DNA of 64,000 nt from Eonycteris spelaea (Eukaryota > Chordata > Mammalia > Chiroptera > Pteropodidae). Shown here piece by piece: positions 13,144 to 22,989 of the stretch; the stretch's first letter is position 1, and every line of letters starts with the position of its first letter. The notes beneath the pieces were generated by a model. That model saw only the letters and a list, made by a program, of their open reading frames with translations. It searched no databases and had not been told where the DNA came from. The position numbers were made by a program, and so were the translations under genes. The DNA is taken from positions 171,288-235,287 of the forward strand of contig PUFA01000538.1 in NCBI GenBank assembly GCA_003508835.1. The letters are read 5' to 3'.

Positions 13144-13206
13144 GTATATATATATATACATACATACATACATACACACACACACATACATACATACATA
13201 TACATG
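13097..13206. repeat. Compound TA/TATG/CA microsatellite in L1 inter-ORF spacer
   Basis: About 110 bases of (TA)n, (TATG)n, (TA)n, (CATA)n, (CA)n and (CATA)n. It sits between ORF1 and ORF2 of the host L1. A microsatellite occurs at the equivalent place in the L1 copies at 27371, 32837 and 62509. Confidence 0.9.
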
Positions 13207-14604
13207 CAGTCATCCATTTTCTTCTGTGCGTGCCTTATCTCCAATCCCCTTTGTGAATCTGGATCTTTGAATCCTTCCCTTTTCCATCATTGTTGTCTCA
13301 ATTTGTCCCTATATATGCTGAATGTTTTTGCTATCTTGTGATAGCAAATCTCTTCTTATTGTTTAAGCTTATAATGCCCTGTACTTAGTAAGGGTTGTGC
13401 TCCTCTGCTTCTATCTGCCTGCCAGTTACCTTACTCCTAATCATCCGCACTTTTTTTTTTTTTTTTTGCCATTTTGTTTTAGGTGAGCTGACTCCTCTTT
13501 GTATTTCCTGTAATGCAGGCCTTATAGTGGAGCATTCCCTCCTATTTTGTATGTCTGGAAGGACTTTATTTCTCCTTTATATCTAAGTAGAGTTTAGCTA
13601 GATACATTATTCTTGGCTGGTAGTTCCTTTCACTTAATAGTTTGAATATTTGATTCCACTCCTTTCTGGCTTTTAAGGTTTCTGCTGAGAATTCTGACGA
13701 TAATCTAATGGGTTTTCCTTTATAGATTACCATCTTCTCTCTGGCTGCCTGAGAATTTTTTTTTTTTTTTTGTCATTGGTTTTTGATAATTTTAATACAA
13801 TGTGACTTGGAGAAGCCCTTTTTGGGGTGTTCTGTTGACTTTTGAATTCCAAGCTGCAGTTCATTTTCTTAGATTTGGGAAATTTTCGTCAACTATTTGT
13901 CTGAAATGCTTTCTAATCCCTGCTACTTTTTTACCTTTGCGAATGCCCATTATTCTTGTTTCCTCTCTTGATGGTATCAACTAGTTCTTGTATTTCTTTC
14001 ATTTTTTTTCCATTTTTTAGTTTCTGTCTTCTTCCTTCTGATTTATTTCTAGATTTTCATCTTCGATATTTCTGATCCTTTACTCCATTCGGTCGACTCT
14101 ATTTCCCAAGTTTGCTATTTCGTTTTTCAACTCTTGCAGTGTGTTCTTTATCTCCAGAAGGTCTATTAATTTGTTTTTAAAAGTTTCACTCCTTGTTAAA
14201 TAACTCATTCTGGTCATCTAGTTGTTTTTTCAACTCCTGAAATTGTTGATATGAATCTTTTCTTATCTCATTGAGTTTTTTCAGAAGTACCATCCTGAAT
14301 TCTCTGTTATTTAGGTCACATATTTTTTGTCTATAACCTTATTTTCTGGAAATTTTTCTTTTTCTTTCTGAGCTTCCTCATCCCATTGGTTGTTCATAGT
14401 GTTTAATGGATTATTTCTCCACCTGGGCATTAATGGAAGTGTTTTTCTGCTTTTTTTCTAGAAAGATTTATTATATAAAGTTCTCTCTTTAGCCTATTGG
14501 AAAGAAAGCGTTTTTCTCTTGGTTTCCAGTAGGTGGCGTCTATGCCTCTTGGATCCCTCCTTTATATAAAGTCTTAGGCATGTTCTTTTTTTTCCTTCTT
14601 ATAG

Positions 14605-15063
14605 ATGTTTAATCATGCTCGTTACCCTCAGTCTCAGTCCCTGTCAGTGTTAGGAACAGTTTTGTTTGTGTTTGCTCTGATTCCCTGTGACTCTGTGGTG
14701 TTTAGTCTCAGAGGTTATGGTGGGAGGGGCCCTCTGGGTTCGGGGATGAGGGCTGTGGCTCATCCTAACATTTTGCAACCGTGGCTGGTAAATCAATTGT
14801 TGTTTCTCTGCAACCTCTGCTTCTCTACTACCCCACTTCTCTGCTTTCGCCCTGATGACTGGGCACTGCAGCCAACCAAATGGAGCTCACGGGTCTCCCA
14901 GGCAGGGCTGTTCAAGGAACTTGCTGCACTCCTCCCTTCTTCCATCCTACAGGGAGCTCCAGCTGTGAGAGATAGCTTCTTTGTTTCTTCCAGTCCACCT
15001 CCAGACACCTGGGGTTCTGACTGTGATAGCTCTTATGCTCAGACATACTCTTGTGCAGTTTAG
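14605..15063 (+). other. Open reading frame antisense to L1 5' UTR (ORF0-like candidate)
   Basis: A 152-codon frame on the strand opposite to the L1, reading from near the ORF1 side of the 5' UTR towards its 5' end. No protein family recognised. Motifs recur in antisense frames of other L1 copies in the window: LLFLCNLCFS, a Pro-rich block SSPPPDTWGSD and SSYAQ near the C-terminus. It resembles in position the antisense ORF0 of primate L1, though no homology is claimed. Whether it is translated is unknown; an open frame in GC-richer UTR may be chance. Confidence 0.35.
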
Positions 15064-15184
15064 GTGTTTTGTTGTTGTTGTTGTTGTTGTTGTTGAATTT
15101 AGATATTCGGCTTATCGTTGTTTCAAGGGGAGAGATCTGGGGATGTCTCTCACTCTGCCATGTATCTGATGTCTGATTCTGTAT

Positions 15185-16625
15185 AATCTTTTAAATGTAT
15201 TGTTGCACTCATTTGCTAAAATTTTGTTTCAGATTTTTTGCATTTGCATTCATCAGAGATATTGCTCTATAGTTTTTCTTTTTCTGTGTTATATTTATCA
15301 GGTTTCACTGTCAGAGTACTGTTGGTCTCATAAAATAGGTCAGGAAGTATTGTCTTTTCTTTAATTTTTTGGAAATGTTTGCGAACAACAGATATTAAAT
15401 CACCTTTTAATTTTACCTAGAACTCACCAATAATGCCTTCTCATCCTAAATTTTTACCTTTTGTGAGGTTTTTGATGAGTGTTTTAATTTTCTTACTATT
15501 GATCAGACTACTTACATTTTGCAGTTTTTCGTGATTCAGTCTAGGAAAGTTGTATATTTCTAAAAACATGTCCATTTCTTCTAGGTTATTGAATTTGGTG
15601 GCATATAATCTTTTATAGTGTTCTGGTATGATACTTTGTATTTTGATAGTATATGTCATATCTTCTTTCTTATTCCTAATTTTCTTTATTTGTGGTTTTT
15701 CTTTTTTTCTTTTTCCTAGTGAGTCTAGCCAGGGTTACAGCAATTTTATTGATTTTTCCCCCAAAGAATCAACAATTCTTTGTATTGATTTTTTTTCTAT
15801 TGTCTTTTTGCTTTTAATTTTTTTAATTCTGCTCTACATTTTATTATTTTATTCCTACTGCTTATTTTAGGCTTCATTTGTTCTTTTTCCCCCTATTTTT
15901 AAGATAAAAAGTCAAGCTATTTATATGAGATTTTTCTTTTTTCTAGAGATAAGCCTATAATGATATGAAGGTTGTTCTTCTTACAGCTTTTGCTGTCTCT
16001 CACAAGTTTCGATATATTGTGTTTTCATTCTCATTTGTTTCTATGTACCTCTTGATTTTTCCTTTTAATTCTTTGACTTAGTCATTCTTTAGTAGCATGT
16101 TGTTTAGTCTCCACATTTTTTTTCCTGCTTTCTTTTGCAGTTAATATCTAATTTAAAAGCATTGGTTGGAGAATATGCTTGGTCTAATTTAAACTTTAAA
16201 TTTGTTGACACTAGTTTTGTGTCCCAATATATGGTCAACTTGTAAGAATGTTCCATGTCTAATTGAGAAGAATGTATAATCTGTTTGTTTTGGGATGAAA
16301 GGCTCTGTAAATGTTGATTATGTCCAATTGGTATAATGTATCATTTAAGTTTATATTTCCTTATTGATTTTTTTTGGATGATCTATCGAAGGCTGATATT
16401 GGAGTATTAGGTCCCCTACTATAATTGTGTTGTTGCCAGTTGCTCCCATTAATTCTATTAGTAATTGTTTTATATATTTTGGTGCTCTCTGGTTGGGGCC
16501 ATGTGTTTTTACAAGTGTTCTGTGTTCTTCATGCATTGTTCCCTTTATCATTAACAAGAGTCTATCTTTGTCTCTACCTATTTATCTTGATGTTTGTTTC
16601 GTCAGATGTAAGTATGATAAAAGCA
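15185..16625 (-). mobile_element. L1 ORF2 fragment (reverse transcriptase to endonuclease)
   Basis: On the - strand this reads from the endonuclease (16625-16350, including IIVGDL as the relic of the GDFNTP motif and SIDHPKKINKE) through the linker into the N-terminal part of the reverse transcriptase (to about 15185). The C-terminal half of ORF2 and the 3' UTR are absent. It abuts the 5' end of the preceding L1 at about 15180. Many frameshifts; no function. Confidence 0.75.
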
Positions 16626-16825
16626 GTTGCCAAACTGCAGCTGCTTTGAATCTATATCTCTGTGCCTGTCACTGGGACCAGCTGCAATGTGTGTCTCAGT
16701 TCTCGGGGCACCCACTGCTGCAGTTTTCCCTGTGGCTTTCTCCTAGCTCTGGGATAGTGCAGGGATGTGACCAGGCCTGTGACTCAGCCTCTTTGTTGTG
16801 TTCATCTTTGTTTCACTGTACAGAG
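16626..16825 (-). mobile_element. L1 5' UTR block joined directly to ORF2
   Basis: GC-richer sequence resembling the L1 5' UTR block at 17990-18240 (shared order: ccaaactgcagctg..., ctgggaccagctgcaatgtg, gtggctttctcc). It sits on the 5' side of the ORF2 piece with no ORF1 between them, so ORF1 has been lost or the pieces were brought together secondarily. Confidence 0.55.
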
Positions 16826-17620
16826 CTTTTTAGTTTGATATAGTCCCATTCATTTGTTTTTGCTTTTATTTTCCTTCCATTTTAGGTTAAATTCATGAAA
16901 TCTTCTCTAAATTCAAGGTTCATGAGTTTAGTACCTATGTTTTTTCCTATGCGATTTATTGTTTCAGCTCTTATATTTAGGTGTTTGGTCCATTTGGGGT
17001 TAATTTTGATGTTTGGCAGCAGATAACAGTCTAGTTTCACTCTTTTACTTGTGGCTTTTCAATTTTCCCAGCACCATTTATTGAAAGAGCTTTTTTTCCT
17101 CTTGTATCTTTTTGGCTCTTATGTCAAAAATTATTTACCCATGAATATGTGGGCTTATTTCTGGACTTTTAATTCAGTCCCATTGGTCTGTGTGTCTGTT
17201 TACTGCCAATACCATGCTGTTTGATTATTGTTGCTTTGTGATGTAATTTGAAGACAGGCAATGCAATACCTCTGGCTTTGCTCTTTTTTTCTTAGGATTG
17301 CTTCAGTTATTTGGGGTCTTTGTGATTCCATACAAATCTGATGATTTTTTTTTTATTATTTTTTAAATGCCATTGGAATTTTAATAGGAATTGCATTATT
17401 CTGTACATTGTTTTGAGTAATATGGTTATTTTAACTATACTGATTCTTCTAATCCATGAACATAAAATATCATTCAATTTTTTTTGTCTTCTTTAATTTC
17501 TTTTAATAATTTCTTGTAGTTTTCAGAGTATAGGTATTTTTACATGCTTTGTTAGATTTACTTCTAGGTATTTTATTAATTTTATTGTATTTAAAAGAGA
17601 TTTTATTTTTATTTCTTTAC
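16826..17620 (-). mobile_element. L1 ORF2 C-terminal half and start of 3' UTR
   Basis: This is the standard reversed L1 segment beginning 'agctttttagtttgatatag' (16827 onwards), passing through 'ccatttggggttaattttga' (about 16990) and 'agcaccatttattgaaagag' (about 17071), to the region just before the catalytic FADD motif. The last recognisable ORF2 part is 'ttctaggtattttatt' at about 17562. It is heavily mutated. Confidence 0.75.
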
Positions 17621-18636
17621 CAGCAGCGATGCTTCTTTAGCAGATTTATAAGAGGAGGTTTTTCTTTTGTTTTCCATTATGTAGATGTGAAGAATAAGCA
17701 TTTTATTTCCTCTTGTACTGTGGCTTCTTAAATCTCTACTGGGCTTTGGAAAATGCCTTGCATTCCATGCAGAGTTGTGCATCTCCTCTGTGACCAGGTC
17801 ATCTTGGTCTCAGGGCACCAACTCTATGGGAGAATGTGGTGGGCCAGTCCATGAAATCCCAATGCTGCCCCAACAGCCAGAGGCAGTGTTGTACTGCCTG
17901 AGGTGTCCCAGGTATCCCCTCTGGGATCAGCCTTGTTGGGTGGGGTTGGGGTGGCCTGGGAGAGGTTGCTGATGTGTTTGTGGTTTGTTTTCTTCCCAGT
18001 AATGACAACTGCCATACCTCAGCTGCCTGCCTCTGTATCTCTATTCCTATTACTGGGATTAGTCACAGTGCATGTCTGCCACTCAGGAGCTATCTCTCCA
18101 GTTCTTAAGGATGTAGGTATTCTACTTTGTAACCAATACTCACTGCTATAGTTTTATCTGGGGTCTGCTGTTAGCTCTGAGAGTGTGAGAGGAGGGGAGC
18201 TCTGGAAGTGTTGGGGGAGGAGACAGACTCTGTGGCTTTGTTTTTCTGCTTAGCAGTGGAGATTTTTAGAACACAGCTATTGCACTTCTGTATTTGGTCT
18301 CTGCCCCAAAGCCACTGGGTTGAGCTCAGTAGTATGTACTGATTGTTGAGGCATGAGTGCTCAGGGCTACAGAGTGCACTTGTAGCTTGATTCCTTACCT
18401 CTCCCATGATCTTCAGTGAGCTATGCACTGGATCTCATCTCTGCTATTCTCTTTTCACCTCTCATGTTCTTCATGATTTGCCACCTTCAGATGTTTCAAT
18501 ATGGGGATCTCTCAGAAGTGTTTGTGTGTTCAGCAGGGAATCTTTATTATTATTATTTTTTTTAATTAAAGCTTTTCAACTTGTAAATTCAAGGAGAAAG
18601 GTCAAGGGATCTCTGAAGCTTTCGTGTTTCTGATGT
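17621..18636 (-). mobile_element. L1 5' UTR block interrupting an L1 ORF2
   Basis: GC-richer block without an ORF1. Parts match other L1 5' UTRs in the window: 'tggtctcagggcaccaactc' near 17804 resembles 'gggtctcagggcaccaccac' near 10151 in the L1 at 7290-10690. On both sides lie L1 ORF2 sequences of the same strand, with roughly 600 bases of reverse transcriptase missing between them. It is either a nested insertion with a deletion or a recombined join. Confidence 0.55.
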
Positions 18637-21600
18637 CACTCTCAAATATTTTTTCTGCATCAATTGAGATTATCGAGTGTTTTTTTTCCCCCTTCATTCC
18701 ACTAATATGCTTTATTATATTGATTGATTTTTGATTCCTGAACCAACCATCTTGGAATTAATTCGACATGTTTATTGTGGATAATCCTTTTAAATGCTGC
18801 TGGATTTGGTTTGCACATTTTGCTTTGGTATTGTATTAATATTTTTATACATACATGACAGATGTTTCTCCTATGTATTTTTTTTTTTCTTGTGATGTCT
18901 TGTTTGTCCTTATTAACATAGCAATGCTGACCTCATAAAACGAGTTAGAAAGTGTTTCCCCTATTCTATTTTCTTTGAGAGTTTGAGAAAGATTAATGTT
19001 AATTATTTAAATGTTTGATACAATTTACCATAAAGCCATGTGGTCCTGGACTTTTCTTTGTGGCAGTTTTTTTGATTAATGATTCAATCTCTTTAATTGT
19101 TATAACCTGTTTAGATTTTTCTATTTTTTTTGAGTCAGTTTGATATTTTTTTGTTTTTTTTGATGTATCCATTTTATCTAGGATACAAAATTTGTTGTCA
19201 TACTATTTTTCTTTAAGATTAGTAGTAATCCTTCCTATGTTATTGTAATTTTAGTGAGTCCTCTCTTTTTTCTAGGTCAGTTTAGCTAAAAGTTTGTCAA
19301 TTTAGTTGAGCTTTTCAGAAAATCAACTTTTAGTTTCACTGATTCTATTGTTTTTCTATTGTCTTTTTATTTTCATTTCCCTTATAATTGTTACTAGTTA
19401 TTTTGCTAGACTTGTTTTTACTTTGCTCTTCTCTTTCTATTTTCTTCAAGTAAAAAGGTTATGATATGACATCTTTTTTTTCTAATGTAGGCATTTTGAG
19501 CTATAAAATTCCATCTGAGCACTACTTCTGCTGCATCACATAAGTTTAAGTATTTTTTTCCATTCATATTTAAGTATTTTCCAAATTCCCCATTAGATTT
19601 TTTGTTGTTTTTCACCCATTGATCACTTAGGGCTATGTTATTTAATTTCCACATATTTGTGAATTTTCCAATTTTCCTTCTGTAATTGATTTTTAATTTC
19701 ATTCCATTCTGGTCAAAGAGGACATTTTGCATATTTTCAGCCTTTCAAATTTATAGAGAATTGTTTTTTTAGGCCTAAAATATGGCCTATCTTGGAGAAT
19801 GATTCATGTTCGCTTGAGATGAATGTGTGTTCTGGTGTTGGGTAGAGTGATCTGTATATATCTGTTAAGTCAGTTTATAGTGTTACTCAAGTTCTCCACA
19901 TCTTACAGTTCTGTCTAGTTGTCATATTATTATTGAAACTTAATGTTAAATTTCTTATTATTCTTGAAGTATTTATTTCTTCCTTCAATTCTAGCAGTTT
20001 TCATTTCATGAGATTTCTTGCTTTGTCATTTGGTATGTGTATAATTGTTATGCATTTCTGATAAATCAGTCCTTTATTAATATATAATGCCCTTGTTTCT
20101 TATAACAATTTTTGACTAAAGAACTATTTTGTTTAATATTAGTATAATCATACCAGCACTCTTTTGGTTATTATTTGCATTAAATATATTTTTTTCTTTC
20201 TTTCACTTTCAACCTATCTGTGTCTTTTTATCTAAGTGACCCTTGTAGATAGATGGCTTATCTGTGAATCATTTTTAAATCCATTCTGCAAATTCATGCC
20301 TTTTAATAGTTGATTTTAATACATTTACTTTTAAAGTGATTACTGATAAGAAAGAACAAGCTTCCACCATTATGCTATTTGTTTTATGTTTTATATATTT
20401 TTGTTATTCAATTATTCCATTACTACCTTCTTTTGTATGTAATTGACTATTTTTCTAGTGTATTATTTTAATTCCTTTCTCTCTTTCTTTTCTGTATTTA
20501 AAATTTTTTTGTTAGTGGTTAGCCAAGTGATTATAAATTAACATCTTAAATATATATCAATCTAGTTTAAATCTATATTAATTTATATTTATAGTATAAA
20601 AGTCTATTTTATTCAGTTTTTCTTTATGTTGTTATTGTCACAAATTATATCTTTAAGCATAGTGTGTTCCACTAACATAAATTTAAAATTATTGCTTTAT
20701 TAACTTGTCTTTTAAAACCATGTAGATAAACATAAGAGTTATAAACCAAAAATACAATAGTATTTGATTCATTTTTTAACCTCTTAAGTTGCATTTATCA
20801 GTATTTTTTTTTATATATTATTTTTAGATGGCTCTAATTTATTGTCTAGGTTCTTGAAGAAGTCTTTTGTGGATTTCTCGTATGGCACATCTATTAGTGA
20901 CCATTTCCTTCTGCTTTTAGTTTTTTTAGAATGTCTGAATTCTACTTTATTTTTGAAAGATAGTTTTCTACTTATAGAATTCTTTTGTTACTTTTTTTTT
21001 TCATTTAACATTTTTATGGTTTCATTCCACTGCCACGGTTTTTAATGACAAATCTACTCGTATCTTATTGAGGCTTTTTTTTTTTATGTAAAGAGTCACA
21101 TTACTCTTAGGTTTTTCAAGATTCTCTCTTTTTCATTGCATTTGGACAGTTTGGTTATATTGCGTTTCATTGTGAGTTTCTTTAATATTATACTACTTGG
21201 AAATCATTGAGTTTCTTTGAGTGAATATGTGTGCATGTACTAGGAAGACTTAACCTGAAACCTACAATATTGTTAATAGTAGACAGTATGTTGACAAAGG
21301 ATCACTAACACTTATTTATCTTGCATAACAGAAACTTTATTGAAGTTTTTTTTCTTTGTTTCTTGTAGATTTAGATATGTAGGTACAGATGTGCAGATTC
21401 AGATCTTTGATCAAGTTTGAGAAGTTTTCAGCCAATATATTTTCAAATATTCTTTCTGTCTCTTCTTTTATCTTCCTTATTTTGGGGACTTCCAATATGA
21501 CATCACACAGGTCTCTCAGATTTTTCATTTTTCTTCATTATTTTTTTTTTCTTCTGCTTTTCAGACTGGATAACCTCAATAGATCTATATTCAAATTTAT

Positions 21601-22850
21601 TCATTGATTCTTTTTTTCTGCTTGCCTCATATCTGCTATTGAACTCCTCTAGTAAATTTTTTATTTCAGTTATTGCAACCTTTCAGCTCCAAAATATCAT
21701 CAGAATTTATTTGGGCCCTTTTTAACAAGTTCTGTCCTCTATTAATATTCTCTACTTTGTGAGCCATCATTCTTCTTATTTTTTATTTTTATTTTTATTT
21801 TTTTAGATTTTTGTCTAGGGTCTTCTTTAGCTCTTTGAACATATTTAAGATAATTGATTCGAAGTCTTTGTCTAAGACCAATGTTTTATTCCATAGAAAC
21901 ATTTTCTACTGATGTCTTTTTTTTTTTATTGTGAATGTATTGCACTTTCTTGTTTTCTTTCACAATCACCTAAATTTTCAAACAACTAATATTTTGAATA
22001 TTAATATTTTGTGCCAACTAAGGAAATCAGATTACCCCACTCCTTAGTGCCTGTTGTCAAACTGCTTTGCTACTTTTTAAATGGGTTATGTTTGTTTGCT
22101 TAGTAAACTTCTAAATGATCTTTGTGAAGACTGTATTCTTTTTCACGTACAGTCACTGAAGTCTTAGTTCTGTTACCTTAGTGGTTATCTAGTAATTTGA
22201 CAGATATCTTTAAAGTTCTAGAAAAATAAATAATACCCTTAGTATTTACAGATTGGTTCTGTGTTGAGGGCCTCTTTAGACACTTAGCAAGTCTGTTTTA
22301 TAACTTTGCCTTAACCTCACTTCCTACTTACATTGAGCTATAGATCAGCCAGAGGTAAAGCTTAGGATTTCTCATGTGAGTTTTTCATGTGTCCAGCCTT
22401 GGGCATGTGAGTGGCCTTCTAGATCTCCAGGTTCATCTGAGAGCTTTTCAAAGGCCATGTTCCTCATGTACCTCTATTCTTAGTTGTTTTTTTCCCCCAG
22501 ACTTTTTAATCTGTCTGTTACTTGCCCTGTCATGCATCCTTGCCTCAAGGCAGCTGTGACTAGTGTATTTGCCTTCAAATGCTAATAAACAAACATCACT
22601 GAAGAGGCTGCCTCAGCAATGTGAAATATTTGAGCCAAGGAGAACAATGGCAAGCCTCTAAGCCTGTCCTTCAGGAGCATCAGACAGCTGGCTCCCACAA
22701 CCATAATTCTCTGCAATCAATGTTTATGTTATTCTCTGTGGCATAGCATCCCCACCAGAGATGAAGGCCAAGCATCTTCACAGCTGTAACTTTGCTGAGC
22801 AGTGGGAGATTGTAAGAAATAGTCCCACTCTTTTGTGCTTGGTTAAATTA
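18637..22850 (-). mobile_element. Old LINE-1: reverse transcriptase, endonuclease, ORF1, 5' UTR
   Basis: On the - strand: 5' UTR about 22850-21900, ORF1 about 21850-20830, spacer, endonuclease about 20200-19400, and the N-terminal part of the reverse transcriptase down to 18637. The latter begins at the point that reads 'ttctgcatcaattgagatta'. The endonuclease includes the - strand frame at 19418-19732 with QNGMKLKINYRRK, the relic of the SDHNGMKLEINY catalytic region. ORF1 resembles the older L1M/HAL1 type. This is the most diverged of the larger copies. Confidence 0.75.
21310..21760 (-). pseudogene. L1M/HAL1-type ORF1 remnant (RRM region)
   Basis: The - strand frame at 21337-21528 reads SLRDL-like (NLRDLCDVI), then ERIFENILAENFSNLIKD and LNLHI, matching the ORF1 segment that joins the coiled coil to the RRM. 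The flanking coiled-coil part (21530-21760) is broken by stops. Non-functional. Confidence 0.65.
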
Positions 22851-22852
22851 TA

Positions 22853-22985
22853 CACACACACACACATACACACACACACATTAATCATCACATTGTAATT
22901 AAAATTTTAAAATATACTACAACTTAAATATTCCATTTTCATTTGTCAACCATACTCCAATAAAACTGGAAAAAGAAAAAAGGAA
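22853..22985 (+). repeat. CA microsatellite and short L1 3' tail
   Basis: (CA)n with one interruption at 22853-22880. It is followed by sequence ending 'catactccaataaaactgga', which resembles the last bases of an old L1 3' UTR, and an A-rich tail. Confidence 0.5.
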
Positions 22986-22989
22986 CAAA

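Larger units (their letters stand above)
12528..15180 (-). mobile_element. LINE-1 with nearly all of ORF2 deleted
   Basis: On the - strand: 5' UTR about 15180-14400, ORF1 about 14390-13540, inter-ORF spacer with microsatellite about 13540-12900, first ~45 codons of ORF2 (12900-12758), then an abrupt join to the 3' UTR (12757-12528), which ends in a T-rich (reversed poly-A) stretch at 12530-12555. ORF1 start ATG-AACAACC is visible in reverse at about 14387. ORF1 is split by many indels and T-runs. The junction near 12758 lies just after the conserved ORF2 segment encoding the QETHF-region equivalent. Confidence 0.8.

Noticed and set aside
13081..13210. Possible tandem array resembling CRISPR
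   Set aside because: It is a short-unit microsatellite without spacers, in a mammalian L1.
12928..13341. 137-codon + strand open frame
   Set aside because: It runs through the L1 inter-ORF spacer and its microsatellite (long Tyr-Ile and Tyr-Val strings), antisense to the L1. No domain; simple-repeat translation.
16427..16843. 138-codon + strand open frame
   Set aside because: It is antisense to L1 endonuclease joined to a 5' UTR block; no resemblance to the five conserved antisense frames and no known domain.
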